This document shows, piece by piece, positions 17,128-24,416 of a stretch of 32,367 bases of DNA. This DNA is from Candidatus Saccharicenans sp. GTDB taxonomy: Bacteria > Acidobacteriota > Aminicenantia > Aminicenantales > Saccharicenantaceae. The position numbers were made by a program, and so were the translations under genes. Under the pieces are notes generated by a model. That model was not told the origin of the DNA. It did no database searches and saw only the letters and a list, made by a program, of their open reading frames with translations. How positions within the stretch are numbered: position 1 is the first letter of the stretch; every line of letters begins with the position of its first letter. The stretch is from the NCBI GenBank assembly GCA_030018265.1, contig JASEFX010000024.1, positions 1-32,367 of the forward strand. The letters are read 5' to 3'.

Positions 17128-17832
17128 TTGAGCTTTAAGAAATCGAAACCCTGTCTATTGGTTCCGGTTCTCATCTACCTGTTCCTGATCCTGACGGATA
17201 ATGCCTGGCTGAGTGCAACTCAAATCAGCCCGGTGATCTGGCAGATGCGTCTGAAGCTCAAGATCGAAGGAAACATAGCTGTCCCTTTTTACCGGGAAAC
17301 TGACGGCACCTACCTTCTGGAAATCGACTGGGTGGGCTTTATTGAGGAAGATGGACTGGATTTTGTCATCTACCACCTCGGTTCCTGTTCTTCCCGATCA
17401 GAATTTTGCCCGTCTGTCCCCGGAAGCCAGGCTGTTCCCGTTGCGCCGCCCGAAATGAAGCTCGACTACGTCGAGGGTCAGGTCGAGCAGATTAATTTCT
17501 TTTATTCTCTGCATCCCGAGACGGTCGTCTGCACCGCTGCCTTTAACCGTCCGGTTAAGTTCAGACTTCCGTCACTGCCCTGGTCCCGTCTAAAAGGGAA
17601 AGACCTGCAGCCAAGAAGAAGGTTGTTAAAAGGTGTCAGGGGCCTCACTCTTCCCAGAAGTTTTCTGAATAAAGATACAATACGGCAGGAATTTTCCTGG
17701 GAGGAGTTAATCGAACAGGAAGCAAAAGAGGCTGAAATTCTGCCGCAAATTTACCGGGTAAAAATCAGCCTGGAGCTGGAACGCTGCCGGTTGAGGCCGG
17801 AACTTCAGGCCCGCGGATGGAAACGGTCATAA
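17128..17832 (+). CDS. Unknown exported or membrane-anchored protein
   Basis: I do not recognise this 234-residue protein. It starts at TTG 17128 about eleven bases after GAGGAG. An N-terminal hydrophobic segment (about residues 9-23) preceded by two lysines looks like a signal peptide or anchor. The mature part is mixed alpha/beta, with four or five cysteines (SCSSRSEFC near 107-114, VVC near 133), which could form disulfides outside the cytoplasm. It is divergently transcribed from the RND operon through a promoter pair that shares a -35 region, so co-regulation is possible. The last 28 bases overlap the 3' end of the convergent xerD gene. The coherent start, promoter and signal segment favour a real gene. 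Confidence 0.62.
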   Translation: MSFKKSKPCLLVPVLIYLFLILTDNAWLSATQISPVIWQMRLKLKIEGNIAVPFYRETDGTYLLEIDWVGFIEEDGLDFVIYHLGSCSSRSEFCPSVPGSQAVPVAPPEMKLDYVEGQVEQINFFYSLHPETVVCTAAFNRPVKFRLPSLPWSRLKGKDLQPRRRLLKGVRGLTLPRSFLNKDTIRQEFSWEELIEQEAKEAEILPQIYRVKISLELERCRLRPELQARGWKRS

Positions 17833-18698
17833 ATCTGCTTAAGTCGTTCGCGGCTGACATGAGTGTAAATCTGGGTGGTGGTGATCTGACTGTGTCCCAG
17901 GAGCATCTGCACTGCTCTCAGGTCGGCTCCCCTTTCCAGAAGATGGGTGGCAAATGAATGTCGCAGCACGTGGGGATGAATTTTATCTTTCAGGCCGGCT
18001 TTCTGACCGTAGGTTTTGAGGATTTTCCAGATGCCCTGCCGGGTAAAAGGCTTTCCCCTTCTCGTGAGGAAAATCACAGCCGAACCTTTTATATCCCAGA
18101 GAGGGCGAACCTCCCTGAGATATTTTCCCAGCCAGCGAGCAGCCGCTTTGCCCACGGGGACGATTCTCTCCTTGCTTCCCTTTCCCCGGCAGATTAAAAA
18201 TCCCTGAGCCAGACGAACATCTTTCAACTCCAGAGATATCAGCTCGGAAACCCTCAGACCGCAACCGTACATAACTTCCAGGATCGCCCGGTCCCTGATA
18301 CCCTGAGGTTTATTGAGGTCGGGCTTTTCCAGGAGGCTTTCCACCTCCTCTATCGTCAGCACCCTCGGAAGCGTCAACCAGAGAGAAGGAGAGGACAAAC
18401 CTTCAGCCGGATTCTTCCTGATGTGATTTTCCAGCAGAAGGAAACGAAAAAAAGATTTCAGAGAAGAAATCAACCTGGCCAGCGAGCGCGGGGAAAGACC
18501 TGACTGAGCCTGAAGGTGTATAAACTCAACCAGGTCAGATTCGTTAACCCGGAGCAGACTCTTTTTCTTCCGTTCGAGATGGTCAAAAAGTTTTTTTATA
18601 TCAAGCGAGTAGGAAGCAAGGCTGTTCGGCGACAGCCCTTTTTCCACTGCCAGATAATCGCAGTAAATTTTCAGAAGCTCTTCCTGAATGGCTGGCAT
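17805..18698 (-). CDS. xerD: Site-specific tyrosine recombinase XerD
   Basis: The 297-residue length matches XerC/XerD. The N-terminal SAM-like DNA-binding domain (about 5-90) is followed by the catalytic domain with every active-site residue visible: Arg149 in GLRVSE, Lys173 in GKGSKER, His243 and Arg246 in HPHVLRHSFATHL, His269 in LLGHS and the nucleophile Tyr278 in TQIYTHV. With a partner it resolves chromosome dimers at dif. XerD is favoured over XerC by the overall pattern, but the two are hard to tell apart by eye. The gene lies 25 bases downstream of the MBL-fold hydrolase on the same strand. No integron or phage genes are near, so a housekeeping role is likely. Confidence 0.87.
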   Translation of the reverse strand: MPAIQEELLKIYCDYLAVEKGLSPNSLASYSLDIKKLFDHLERKKKSLLRVNESDLVEFIHLQAQSGLSPRSLARLISSLKSFFRFLLLENHIRKNPAEGLSSPSLWLTLPRVLTIEEVESLLEKPDLNKPQGIRDRAILEVMYGCGLRVSELISLELKDVRLAQGFLICRGKGSKERIVPVGKAAARWLGKYLREVRPLWDIKGSAVIFLTRRGKPFTRQGIWKILKTYGQKAGLKDKIHPHVLRHSFATHLLERGADLRAVQMLLGHSQITTTQIYTHVSRERLKQIYDRFHPRA

Positions 18699-18723
18699 CG
18701 AAGCAGGTTCTCAGTGCTTTATT

Positions 18724-19353
18724 TTATCCGATAAAAGGGTTGTTCTCTTTTTCCTCTCCGATGGTCGTGCGCGGGCCATGGCCGGGCAGAACTACCGTTT
18801 CATCAGGGCAGGTAAGAACCCGGCTCCGGAGAGAATTGACCAGTTCCTTCCAGGAACCGCCTGGCAGGTCAGTACGGCCAACACCGCCGCTGAAAAGAGT
18901 ATCACCGGAGAAAAGTATTCCGGGCGCTTGAAAACACACGCTGCCCGGGCTGTGTCCCGGAGTATGAATCACTTTCAGACTGGTTTGCCCTATTTTGATC
19001 TCATCTCCATCCGAAAGCAACCGGTCAGGCTGCGGGGTGGGCCTGGCCCCGAGCATCAACCCGATTTCCAGCTGAAGGCTTTCTTCAAGAAGCGGCAGGT
19101 CATCCTGATGAAGAGCTATCGGCACCCGGTATTTTTCTTTCATCTCAAAATTGGCTCCAGTGTGGTCCACATGCCCGTGAGTGTTCAGAATGATTACCGG
19201 TTTTAGGTTCAGCTGCACAATCTGAGAAAAAATGCGGTCGGCTTCAGCCCCCGGGTCGATGATGGCGCACTCCCTGGTCTCGGGACAGAAAAAAAGATAA
19301 CAGTTAGTTTCGAGAGGACCGACCACAATCAACTGATAATTCATTCCAGCCAT
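18724..19353 (-). CDS. MBL-fold metallo-hydrolase (glyoxalase II-like)
   Basis: The 209-residue protein has the complete metallo-beta-lactamase-fold motif set. THGHVDH gives His59, His61, Asp63 and His64, TPGHSPGS gives His134, FSGDTLF gives Asp151 and LPGHGP gives His192. This is the binuclear metal site of glyoxalase II-like hydrolases, which cleave thioesters or related esters in the cytoplasm. Substrate specificity cannot be read from the motifs. ATG 19353 (MAGMNYQL) and ATG 19344 (MNYQL) are both possible starts. The second better matches the family's usual N-terminus and leaves a longer leader. It is probably co-transcribed with xerD, 25 bases downstream. Confidence 0.88.
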   Translation of the reverse strand: MAGMNYQLIVVGPLETNCYLFFCPETRECAIIDPGAEADRIFSQIVQLNLKPVIILNTHGHVDHTGANFEMKEKYRVPIALHQDDLPLLEESLQLEIGLMLGARPTPQPDRLLSDGDEIKIGQTSLKVIHTPGHSPGSVCFQAPGILFSGDTLFSGGVGRTDLPGGSWKELVNSLRSRVLTCPDETVVLPGHGPRTTIGEEKENNPFIG

Positions 19354-19367
19354 CGCCTGACTTCCCT

Positions 19368-19396
19368 ATATTATGTCAACCAGAAAAACCCGTCAA
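19368..19396 (-). promoter_or_regulatory. Promoter of the MBL hydrolase-xerD unit
   Basis: On the minus strand TTGACG (19391-19396) and TAATAT (19368-19373) are spaced by exactly 17 bases. The start point near 19361 leaves only about 8 bases before the ATG at 19353, or 17 before the ATG at 19344. Confidence 0.6.
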
Positions 19397-19404
19397 GCAA
19401 AAGT

Positions 19405-19433
19405 TTTCCGGCTGATTTCAGGTATGTTATAAT
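19405..19433 (+). promoter_or_regulatory. Extended -10 promoter for the unknown protein-AMMECR1 pair
   Basis: A perfect TATAAT at 19428-19433 is preceded by TG at the extended -10 position (TGTTATAAT). The -35 region (TTTCCG, 19405-19410) is poor, as extended -10 promoters allow. The predicted start near 19440 leaves a leader of only about 7 bases before ATG 19447. Confidence 0.52.
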
Positions 19434-19446
19434 TTTCGCAAAGAAG

Positions 19447-19857
19447 ATGGATTTGATTATTCTCGACGAAGCCCGGAAAGAACTGGAACTGAGAATCAGA
19501 AGCGGCTTTCCGTCTCAGGGTTATCTGCTTGGCCGCAAGACCGGTCCCGGCTGGTTTGTCCAGAAAATCTTCTGCTTACCCTGGAAAGAGCTCCTTGATC
19601 CTGAAACCTTTTTCCGGGTGGAAGAAAACCAGGCTCTGGAGGTTCTCGGGGTATTTAACCTGAACTCCCGCGTCAATTCCCGCGAGAAACTCTACCGGCC
19701 GCTGTTTGCCGGCAAGGTTTTCCTGCAAGCAAAAGTCGAATCCCGCGGTCAGTTAAAGTTCCGGGCGAGCCTGATAGATTTTGAAGGGAAATTTCGCTCA
19801 CATCCCTTGAGCCGCATCATTATCGACCTGGAGGGTATTCATGACAGAGAAAAATGA
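19447..19857 (+). CDS. Unknown protein, possibly a degenerate JAB/MPN-fold protein
   Basis: The 136-residue protein has no motif that assigns a function. Its pattern GYLLGRK near residues 25-31, followed by a beta strand and ALEVLGVFNLN (residues 63-73), recalls JAB/MPN-fold proteins. In those proteins this strand ends in the metal-binding HSHP motif. Here the histidines are absent, so a metalloprotease activity is not expected. This resemblance is tentative. It overlaps the downstream AMMECR1-family gene by 17 bases, so the two are one transcription unit and probably act together. ATG 19447 follows AAAGAAG, a weak ribosome site. Confidence 0.6.
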   Translation: MDLIILDEARKELELRIRSGFPSQGYLLGRKTGPGWFVQKIFCLPWKELLDPETFFRVEENQALEVLGVFNLNSRVNSREKLYRPLFAGKVFLQAKVESRGQLKFRASLIDFEGKFRSHPLSRIIIDLEGIHDREK

Positions 19858-20419
19858 TTCATTAACGGAAGAAGAAAAGAAATACCTTCTTCAGCTGGCC
19901 CGTCGTTCGATCGTTTATTACCTTAAAAATCGGGAACTGCTGGAAGTGGAGGAAGAAGAAATCCAGAATCCAAAACTAAAACAGATGCAGGGAGCTTTTG
20001 TGACGCTTAAAGTAAACGGGCAATTGCGCGGATGCATTGGCTATCCCCTTCCTTATAAGCCCCTCTACCAGACCATTATCGAAACAGCCGTGGCCGCGGC
20101 CAGCGAAGACTACCGCTTCCCGCCGCTAACCGAGGAAGAACTGGAAGACCTGGTGATAGAAATCTCGGTTCTTACTCTCCCGAGAAAAGTTAAAGGCCCG
20201 GAAGAAGTGGTGGTCGGGCGTCATGGAGTGATCGTCAGCAAAGGGTTTCACAGGGGCTTGCTCCTGCCGCAGGTACCGCTGGAATACGGCTGGGATCAGG
20301 AAACCTACCTCAATCACGCCTGTCTGAAAGCAGGGCTTCCCGCCGATGAGTGGAAACGCGGAGTCACTCTGGAAGTCTTTGAAGCGCAGGTTTTTTCCGA
20401 AGAAGAATTCCGCGATTAG
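19841..20419 (+). CDS. AMMECR1-family protein (AmmeMemoRadiSam system protein A)
   Basis: The 192-residue protein matches the AMMECR1 family along its whole length. It has the invariant LRGCIG (62-67), the SEDYRFPPLTEEEL stretch (near 92-105), the VLTLPRKV strand and the LLLPQVPLEYGWDQETYL block. The family occurs in all domains, and its molecular role is not firmly known. In many bacteria it sits beside a MEMO-family protein and a radical SAM protein. Neither companion is next to it here; the radical SAM gene at 4873-6231 is of another type. The gene starts inside the previous gene (17-base overlap). It ends 28 bases from the convergent TPR gene. Confidence 0.9.
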   Translation: MTEKNDSLTEEEKKYLLQLARRSIVYYLKNRELLEVEEEEIQNPKLKQMQGAFVTLKVNGQLRGCIGYPLPYKPLYQTIIETAVAAASEDYRFPPLTEEELEDLVIEISVLTLPRKVKGPEEVVVGRHGVIVSKGFHRGLLLPQVPLEYGWDQETYLNHACLKAGLPADEWKRGVTLEVFEAQVFSEEEFRD

Positions 20420-20447
20420 CCCTGCGGCTTTCCTGACTGTTTCCGGA

Positions 20448-21254
20448 TCAATCTTCCCCGCTCTGCTTCTTGCCAAGGCTGACCAGTTCCGCTCTGGCTT
20501 CTTCCTTCAACTGTTTATCCCTGGCCGAGGCTTCCGGAAGCTCAAGACATTTTTTGAACTCCTGAGCGGCCAGGTCATATTTCTTCATCGCGGCATAAGT
20601 GCGCCCGAGCTCCAGATGGTGGTTTACGTAATCTGATTTAAGCTCGACGGCTTTTTTCAGCCACTTTTCCGATTCTTCAAAAGACCCCTTCGGAATCGAG
20701 CCGTAAATCAGGCTGCCGATGGCTCTCTTGGCCCCTCCAATTTCTGCCATCCTCCGGTGCCAGCGGCCGAGAGCGTGGTAGGCCAGGTCGTTTTTCGGGT
20801 CAAGTTCTATAGCTTTATCGATAGCCTCTTTTACCTGTTTCGAAGCGTCTATCTGTTCTTTCTTGCCGAGCATCAGAACTTTTTTACCAAGGGCTGCCGA
20901 CAGGAAAAAGTGTCCCCAGGTGTCGTTGGGATTAACGCTTATAGCCTCCCGGGCGTATTTTTCAGCTCTGGAATACATCTCGAATTTTTTCTTTTCCACT
21001 TCCTTTCCGCTACCGCTCATCAGGTCAGCCACATCGATGTAACCTCTCGAAGCCTTCCAGAGAGCTTCATAATTTTTCGAGGCAATCTCTAGTGCTTTGA
21101 GATAAGCTTCCAGAGCTTTCTCGTCTTCCCACCTGGCATAGTGTTCATCGCCCAGTTTTATGAATTCTTCCGCCGTCTGTGAAAAAACGGGCCGGGCGAG
21201 AAAACCGATAATCGCCAGCACTAAACACAGCGTCCTCAAGCTCTTTCCAGTCAT
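20448..21254 (-). CDS. Exported TPR-repeat protein
   Basis: The 268-residue protein has a signal peptide (hydrophobic core about 7-23, cleavage after VFSQ). About five or six tetratricopeptide repeats follow, with repeated patterns such as ALEAYLKALEIASKN, AREAISVNPNDTWGHFFL and AIDKAIELDPKNDLAYHALGRW. It ends in a short charged tail. TPR proteins scaffold protein complexes; this one should act in the periplasm. No partner is apparent. The start is supported by GGAGGGAGG a few bases upstream. It diverges from lolA across a 189-base region carrying promoter candidates for each side. Confidence 0.85.
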   Translation of the reverse strand: MTGKSLRTLCLVLAIIGFLARPVFSQTAEEFIKLGDEHYARWEDEKALEAYLKALEIASKNYEALWKASRGYIDVADLMSGSGKEVEKKKFEMYSRAEKYAREAISVNPNDTWGHFFLSAALGKKVLMLGKKEQIDASKQVKEAIDKAIELDPKNDLAYHALGRWHRRMAEIGGAKRAIGSLIYGSIPKGSFEESEKWLKKAVELKSDYVNHHLELGRTYAAMKKYDLAAQEFKKCLELPEASARDKQLKEEARAELVSLGKKQSGED

Positions 21255-21295
21255 ATCCTCCCTCCTTAAAAATACTCAAACAAATATGCCTTTAT

Positions 21296-21324
21296 CTTTT
21301 ATCCTCTTTAGCCATGACTGTCAA
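21296..21324 (-). promoter_or_regulatory. Candidate promoter of the exported TPR gene
   Basis: On the minus strand TTGACA (21319-21324) and TAAAAG (21296-21301) have a 17-base spacer. The -35 is perfect and the -10 is moderate. The leader would be about 35 bases. Confidence 0.48.
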
Positions 21325-21383
21325 GAAAATTGAACTGGCGGCCCCTGGAAGTTCTATACTCAGCGCTCACCCGGACGGCGGGA

Positions 21384-21412
21384 TTGACATTACCTGGACT
21401 CTCGGTAAAAAT
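21384..21412 (+). promoter_or_regulatory. Candidate promoter of the lolA-sigma cluster
   Basis: TTGACA at 21384-21389 is followed by TAAAAA (21406-21411, 16-base spacer) or AAAAAT (21407-21412, 17-base spacer). The -35 is perfect and the -10 is poor. The rest of the 21255-21443 interval holds only an imperfect GAACT/AGTTC inverted pair near 21332-21353, whose meaning is unclear. Confidence 0.4.
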
Positions 21413-21443
21413 AAGGGGGGTTCTGCGAAAATAAGATTTTGAG

Positions 21444-22178
21444 ATGCCGGAAAACAAAGCAGTGGTTAAGGTAAAAACCAATAAGGCGGTTCGGTTCCAC
21501 CTTTTAATCTTATTTATGCTTTTTATGATGCTTGCCCTCCCTGGCCTCTCAGAGAGCCAGCAGAATCTTCAGACCAGCAGCAAAATCCCGGCCGAACAGG
21601 TGGTCCAGAAGCTCGAAGCCAGATTTAAATCGATATCCACCCTGAGAGCAGATTTCCAGCAGTTCTATTACTCTCCGCTGACCCGGGAACCGGCAGCCGG
21701 ACGGGGACAGGTTTTTATACGCAGGCCCGACCGGATGCGCTGGGAATACACCGAACCGGAAAAGCAAATCTTCCTGCTTAAAGATGGCCAGTTCTGGCTT
21801 TACTTTCCCGAAGACCGGCAGCTTATCAAAAACGCGCACACCCGGGAAGTCCAGGAATCCGAGATTCTCGGTCTTCTCGCCGGAAATTTCTCCCTTTCGC
21901 AGCGTTACCGGATAGAGTTCAGCTCTTTCCCGGGTGAAGGGAAAAACACTTACCAGCTCCGGCTGGAACCTCACGAAGAAGGGCAGTTTTCCCATATATT
22001 TCTGGAAATAGACGGCCAGACCTGGCTTATCACCCGGGCCATTTTCTTCGAGCCGGACGGGGGAAAACTTGAATACCGCTTCAACCGGGTCAGAACCGGC
22101 CTCAAGTTTCCCGAGGAACTTTTTGAACTAAAAATCCCTCCCGATTGCGAAATTATCGAAACCGGTCAGATAAAGTAA
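21444..22178 (+). CDS. lolA: Outer-membrane lipoprotein carrier protein LolA
   Basis: The 244-residue protein has a long basic N-terminus and a hydrophobic signal segment (about 18-34). A LolA-type half-barrel domain follows (about 48-240). Family features are the opening helix EQVVQKLEARFKSISTLRADFQQ (two parts), the GRGQVFIRRPDRMRWEY strands and PEKQIFLLKDGQFWLYFPE. LolA ferries lipoproteins across the periplasm from LolCDE to the outer membrane. The location beside an ECF sigma/anti-sigma pair is unusual and suggests lipoprotein sorting is tied to an envelope response. ATG 21444 has no strong ribosome site; GTG 21462 is an alternative. The following sigma gene starts 30 bases after the stop. 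Confidence 0.85.
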   Translation: MPENKAVVKVKTNKAVRFHLLILFMLFMMLALPGLSESQQNLQTSSKIPAEQVVQKLEARFKSISTLRADFQQFYYSPLTREPAAGRGQVFIRRPDRMRWEYTEPEKQIFLLKDGQFWLYFPEDRQLIKNAHTREVQESEILGLLAGNFSLSQRYRIEFSSFPGEGKNTYQLRLEPHEEGQFSHIFLEIDGQTWLITRAIFFEPDGGKLEYRFNRVRTGLKFPEELFELKIPPDCEIIETGQIK

Positions 22179-22208
22179 AACTTCAAAACCTTCCCCGGTC
22201 TTTTTCGT

Positions 22209-22793
22209 ATGAATAAACAGAAACAGATTATGAACGCCGATGAGGAAAAAGAACTCGTCGTCCGGAGTCTTAAAGGAGACCGGGATGCCTTTGAAACGCT
22301 GGTCAGGAAATACCAGCAGGCCGTTTTCAATTATTTTATACGCCTGATACAGGAGCGTGAATTGAGTCTGGACATGACTCAGGAAGTTTTTCTCAGAGCT
22401 TACGCCGCCCTGCATACCTACAAAGAAAAATATCGCTTTTCCACCTGGCTTTTCCGCATCGCTTCCAATTTGCTAATAGACCAGTGGAGGAAGAAGAAAA
22501 GTCCGGCTCTTTCGATCGATGTCGACCCCGAGGCCGAAGACCGTCAGCCGATTCAGATCCCCGACAACACGGCTTCCCCGGCGGAAGTACTTGAAAAAAA
22601 GCAAATGATCGAAAAAATAGAGCAGGCCATAAGCCAGTTGCCTGAAGCCTGGCGGGAATTGTTTGTCCTGCGACATATGAATGACTTTTCATATGAAGAG
22701 ATTGCCGCCATCAAAGCCCTGCCGGTGGGCACGGTCAAAAACCGCGTTTATCAGGCGAAGGAATGGTTGCGAGCAAAACTGGAGGAAAAATGA
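22209..22793 (+). CDS. ECF-type RNA polymerase sigma factor
   Basis: The 194-residue protein has region 2 (about 22-92, with LVRKYQQAVFNYFIRL and the DMTQEVFLRAY helix, then FSTWLFRIASNLLIDQWRKK). A linker leads to region 4 (about 138-190, with LPEAWRELFVLRHMNDFSYEEIA and GTVKNRVYQAKEWL). There is no region 1 or 3, which defines the ECF group. The gene is followed without gap by a zinc-finger anti-sigma factor (ATGA overlap), the usual arrangement. No Shine-Dalgarno precedes ATG 22209, so translation may depend on the upstream lolA message. Its target promoters cannot be predicted from this window. Confidence 0.92.
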   Translation: MNKQKQIMNADEEKELVVRSLKGDRDAFETLVRKYQQAVFNYFIRLIQERELSLDMTQEVFLRAYAALHTYKEKYRFSTWLFRIASNLLIDQWRKKKSPALSIDVDPEAEDRQPIQIPDNTASPAEVLEKKQMIEKIEQAISQLPEAWRELFVLRHMNDFSYEEIAAIKALPVGTVKNRVYQAKEWLRAKLEEK

Positions 22794-23368
22794 GCTGCCC
22801 GGGTATTTATGAAATTTACGCTTACCTGGAGGAAGAAATGTCGGCGGGGGAGCGAGCCGCCCTTGAAGAACATCTCGCCCGGTGTCCGCGCTGCCAGAGA
22901 CTTCTGGCCGACCGGAGACAGTTGCTGGCTGCGATTTCAGAATTGTCCGGGCCGGAACTTCCCCCGGAATTTACAGCCAGAATAATGACCGCTCTCCCGC
23001 GGTTTGACACTCCCTCCAGGTTATGGTTCTTCCTGGCCGGGGGAATCTATGCTTTCTTCGCCCTTACAATGACTGTCCTGCTGCTTGGTTCCGGCGGTGT
23101 TCTATTCCGGTTTTGCTTCGAACTTTTCCGGGGTACTTTTAACCTGGCTTCCGACCTGAGCAGTCTGATTTTTAGAATCATTCACTCCATCTATGGATTG
23201 CTTAAAACCTTCATAATTTTCCTCAAGCTGGCGAGCGAAATTCTATCTCAAATTGCCCCGCCTCCCGGCCTGCTGGTTATAGCCTTCGTCCTGGTTTCAG
23301 TCCCGGTCCTGGCCCTCATCCGGGTCCTGCTCCGGGGCTCTAATTACTATCGAGGAGAAAAAGCATGA
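22790..23368 (+). CDS. Zinc-finger anti-sigma factor, membrane-bound
   Basis: I place the start at ATG 22790 (MSCPGIYE), which overlaps the sigma stop codon and is preceded by GGAGGAAAA. The product is 192 residues. The N-terminal zf-HC2 region has the HxxxCxxC pattern (HLARCPRC, about 33-40) of ZAS anti-sigma domains, with another Cys at position 3. Membrane segments follow (about 74-98 and 158-180), so the protein should hold the sigma factor at the inner membrane until a signal arrives. The stretch between the helices is amphipathic. It overlaps the next gene by four bases. The pairing with the sigma factor is a strong inference from order and domains. Confidence 0.87.
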   Translation: MSCPGIYEIYAYLEEEMSAGERAALEEHLARCPRCQRLLADRRQLLAAISELSGPELPPEFTARIMTALPRFDTPSRLWFFLAGGIYAFFALTMTVLLLGSGGVLFRFCFELFRGTFNLASDLSSLIFRIIHSIYGLLKTFIIFLKLASEILSQIAPPPGLLVIAFVLVSVPVLALIRVLLRGSNYYRGEKA

Positions 23369-24321
23369 ATCATAAAAAACCCCTGAAATTAATAAAGCTG
23401 ATCACAATTTTTGTTCTTCTTTTTCTGTTGACCATGACCGCCCGGGCCAGCTGGCAGAAATTCGACTCGAAAGCCAGTCCCTCCTTTGAGAAGGAAATCT
23501 TAATTTCAGCCGGGCAAGCCCAGAAGAACGTACTGGCCTTCGGCAGCCGGGTGGTGGTTGAAGGGAAAATCGAAGAAAGTGTGGTGGTGTTTGGAGGGGA
23601 AATCATCGTCAGCGGCGAAGTCGGCCGCTCGGTGGTTGGCCTGGGCAGCCGTGTTACGATAAAATCGACGGCCATCATCAGCGAAGACGTGGTGGTCATC
23701 GGCGGCAACCTGGAAAAAGAGCCGGGGTGCACCATCAGGCAGGACACGATTTATATGCCCACGGGGGGTAAATTCGTCTCGGAAATTTTTCGCAAAGGAA
23801 TATTCTTCCCGCTGGGAGCAATTTTTTTCGCGCTCAAATTGATTGCTCTTTTCTTCGGAATACTGCTGACCATTTTTGTGGCTGGAATATTTCCTCGACA
23901 GGTCTATTTCGCAGCTGAAAAAATAAGAACTGACTTCTGGCCGGTTCTGGGAACCGGATTCCTGGCAGCGATAATATACGGCGGACTGATCCTCCTTTCC
24001 GCTCTCCTGATGTTCCTGATAATAGGCATCCCTTTCTTTTTCCTGCTGCTGATGGTTGGCCTGGTGCTGAAGATTTTTGGCGTGACCGCTTTCTCCCTGT
24101 TTTTCGGAGAGTCTTTCCTGAAAGCTCTCGGAGTGAAAAAGATGCCGCACATTGTCTGGACAGCGGTCATCGGGCTGGTACTCACCACCTTTTTCAGCCT
24201 GGTGCCGATGCTCGGCTTTATTTTCCCCCTGGTGGTAAATCTGACCGGGTGGGGTGTGGCCATCAAAACGCGTTTTGGAACTCTCGACAACTGGTTTGCT
24301 TCGAAGGGAAGCAGCATCTGA
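23365..24321 (+). CDS. Bactofilin-like polymer-forming membrane protein
   Basis: The 318-residue protein starts with a hydrophobic signal or anchor (about 12-28). A right-handed beta-helix-like stretch (about 48-130) repeats short hydrophobic-glycine turns (AFGSRVVVEGKIEESVVVFGGEIIVSGEV in part, then VGLGSRVTIKSTAIISEDVVVIGGNL). This resembles polymer-forming cytoskeletal or bactofilin domains. The C-terminal half has about four or five membrane helices (140-300). Bactofilins are normally cytoplasmic, but a signal-like start suggests the beta-helix lies outside the cytoplasm. It is the last gene of the lolA-sigma-anti-sigma unit and begins inside the anti-sigma stop codon. The function is unknown. 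The beta-helix may sense or scaffold the envelope. Confidence 0.75.
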   Translation: MNHKKPLKLIKLITIFVLLFLLTMTARASWQKFDSKASPSFEKEILISAGQAQKNVLAFGSRVVVEGKIEESVVVFGGEIIVSGEVGRSVVGLGSRVTIKSTAIISEDVVVIGGNLEKEPGCTIRQDTIYMPTGGKFVSEIFRKGIFFPLGAIFFALKLIALFFGILLTIFVAGIFPRQVYFAAEKIRTDFWPVLGTGFLAAIIYGGLILLSALLMFLIIGIPFFFLLLMVGLVLKIFGVTAFSLFFGESFLKALGVKKMPHIVWTAVIGLVLTTFFSLVPMLGFIFPLVVNLTGWGVAIKTRFGTLDNWFASKGSSI

Positions 24322-24416
24322 TTGAAAAGCAGGCTGACAAGAGTGTTTCAGAAAAATAAATTTAAATTTTATAGAAGACAGAATATCAGGTTGACAGATT
24401 GATAAGGTGGCAGGCC

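Noticed and set aside
17805-18698. Tyrosine recombinase as part of a mobile element or integron
   Set aside because: Length, active-site residues and neighbours fit a housekeeping Xer recombinase; no attachment repeats, cassettes or phage genes were seen.
22155-22205. Terminator between lolA and the sigma gene (ACCGG/CCGGT followed by CTTTTT)
   Set aside because: The stem has five pairs over a loop of about 30 bases. The T-run exists, but the hairpin is too weak, so I keep the genes in one unit.
24322-24416. Terminator for frr or the bactofilin-like gene
   Set aside because: The region is AT-rich with a short AAATTTAAATTT palindrome but has no GC-rich stem; the GCAGGC/GCTTGC pairing lies inside frr and lacks a T-run.
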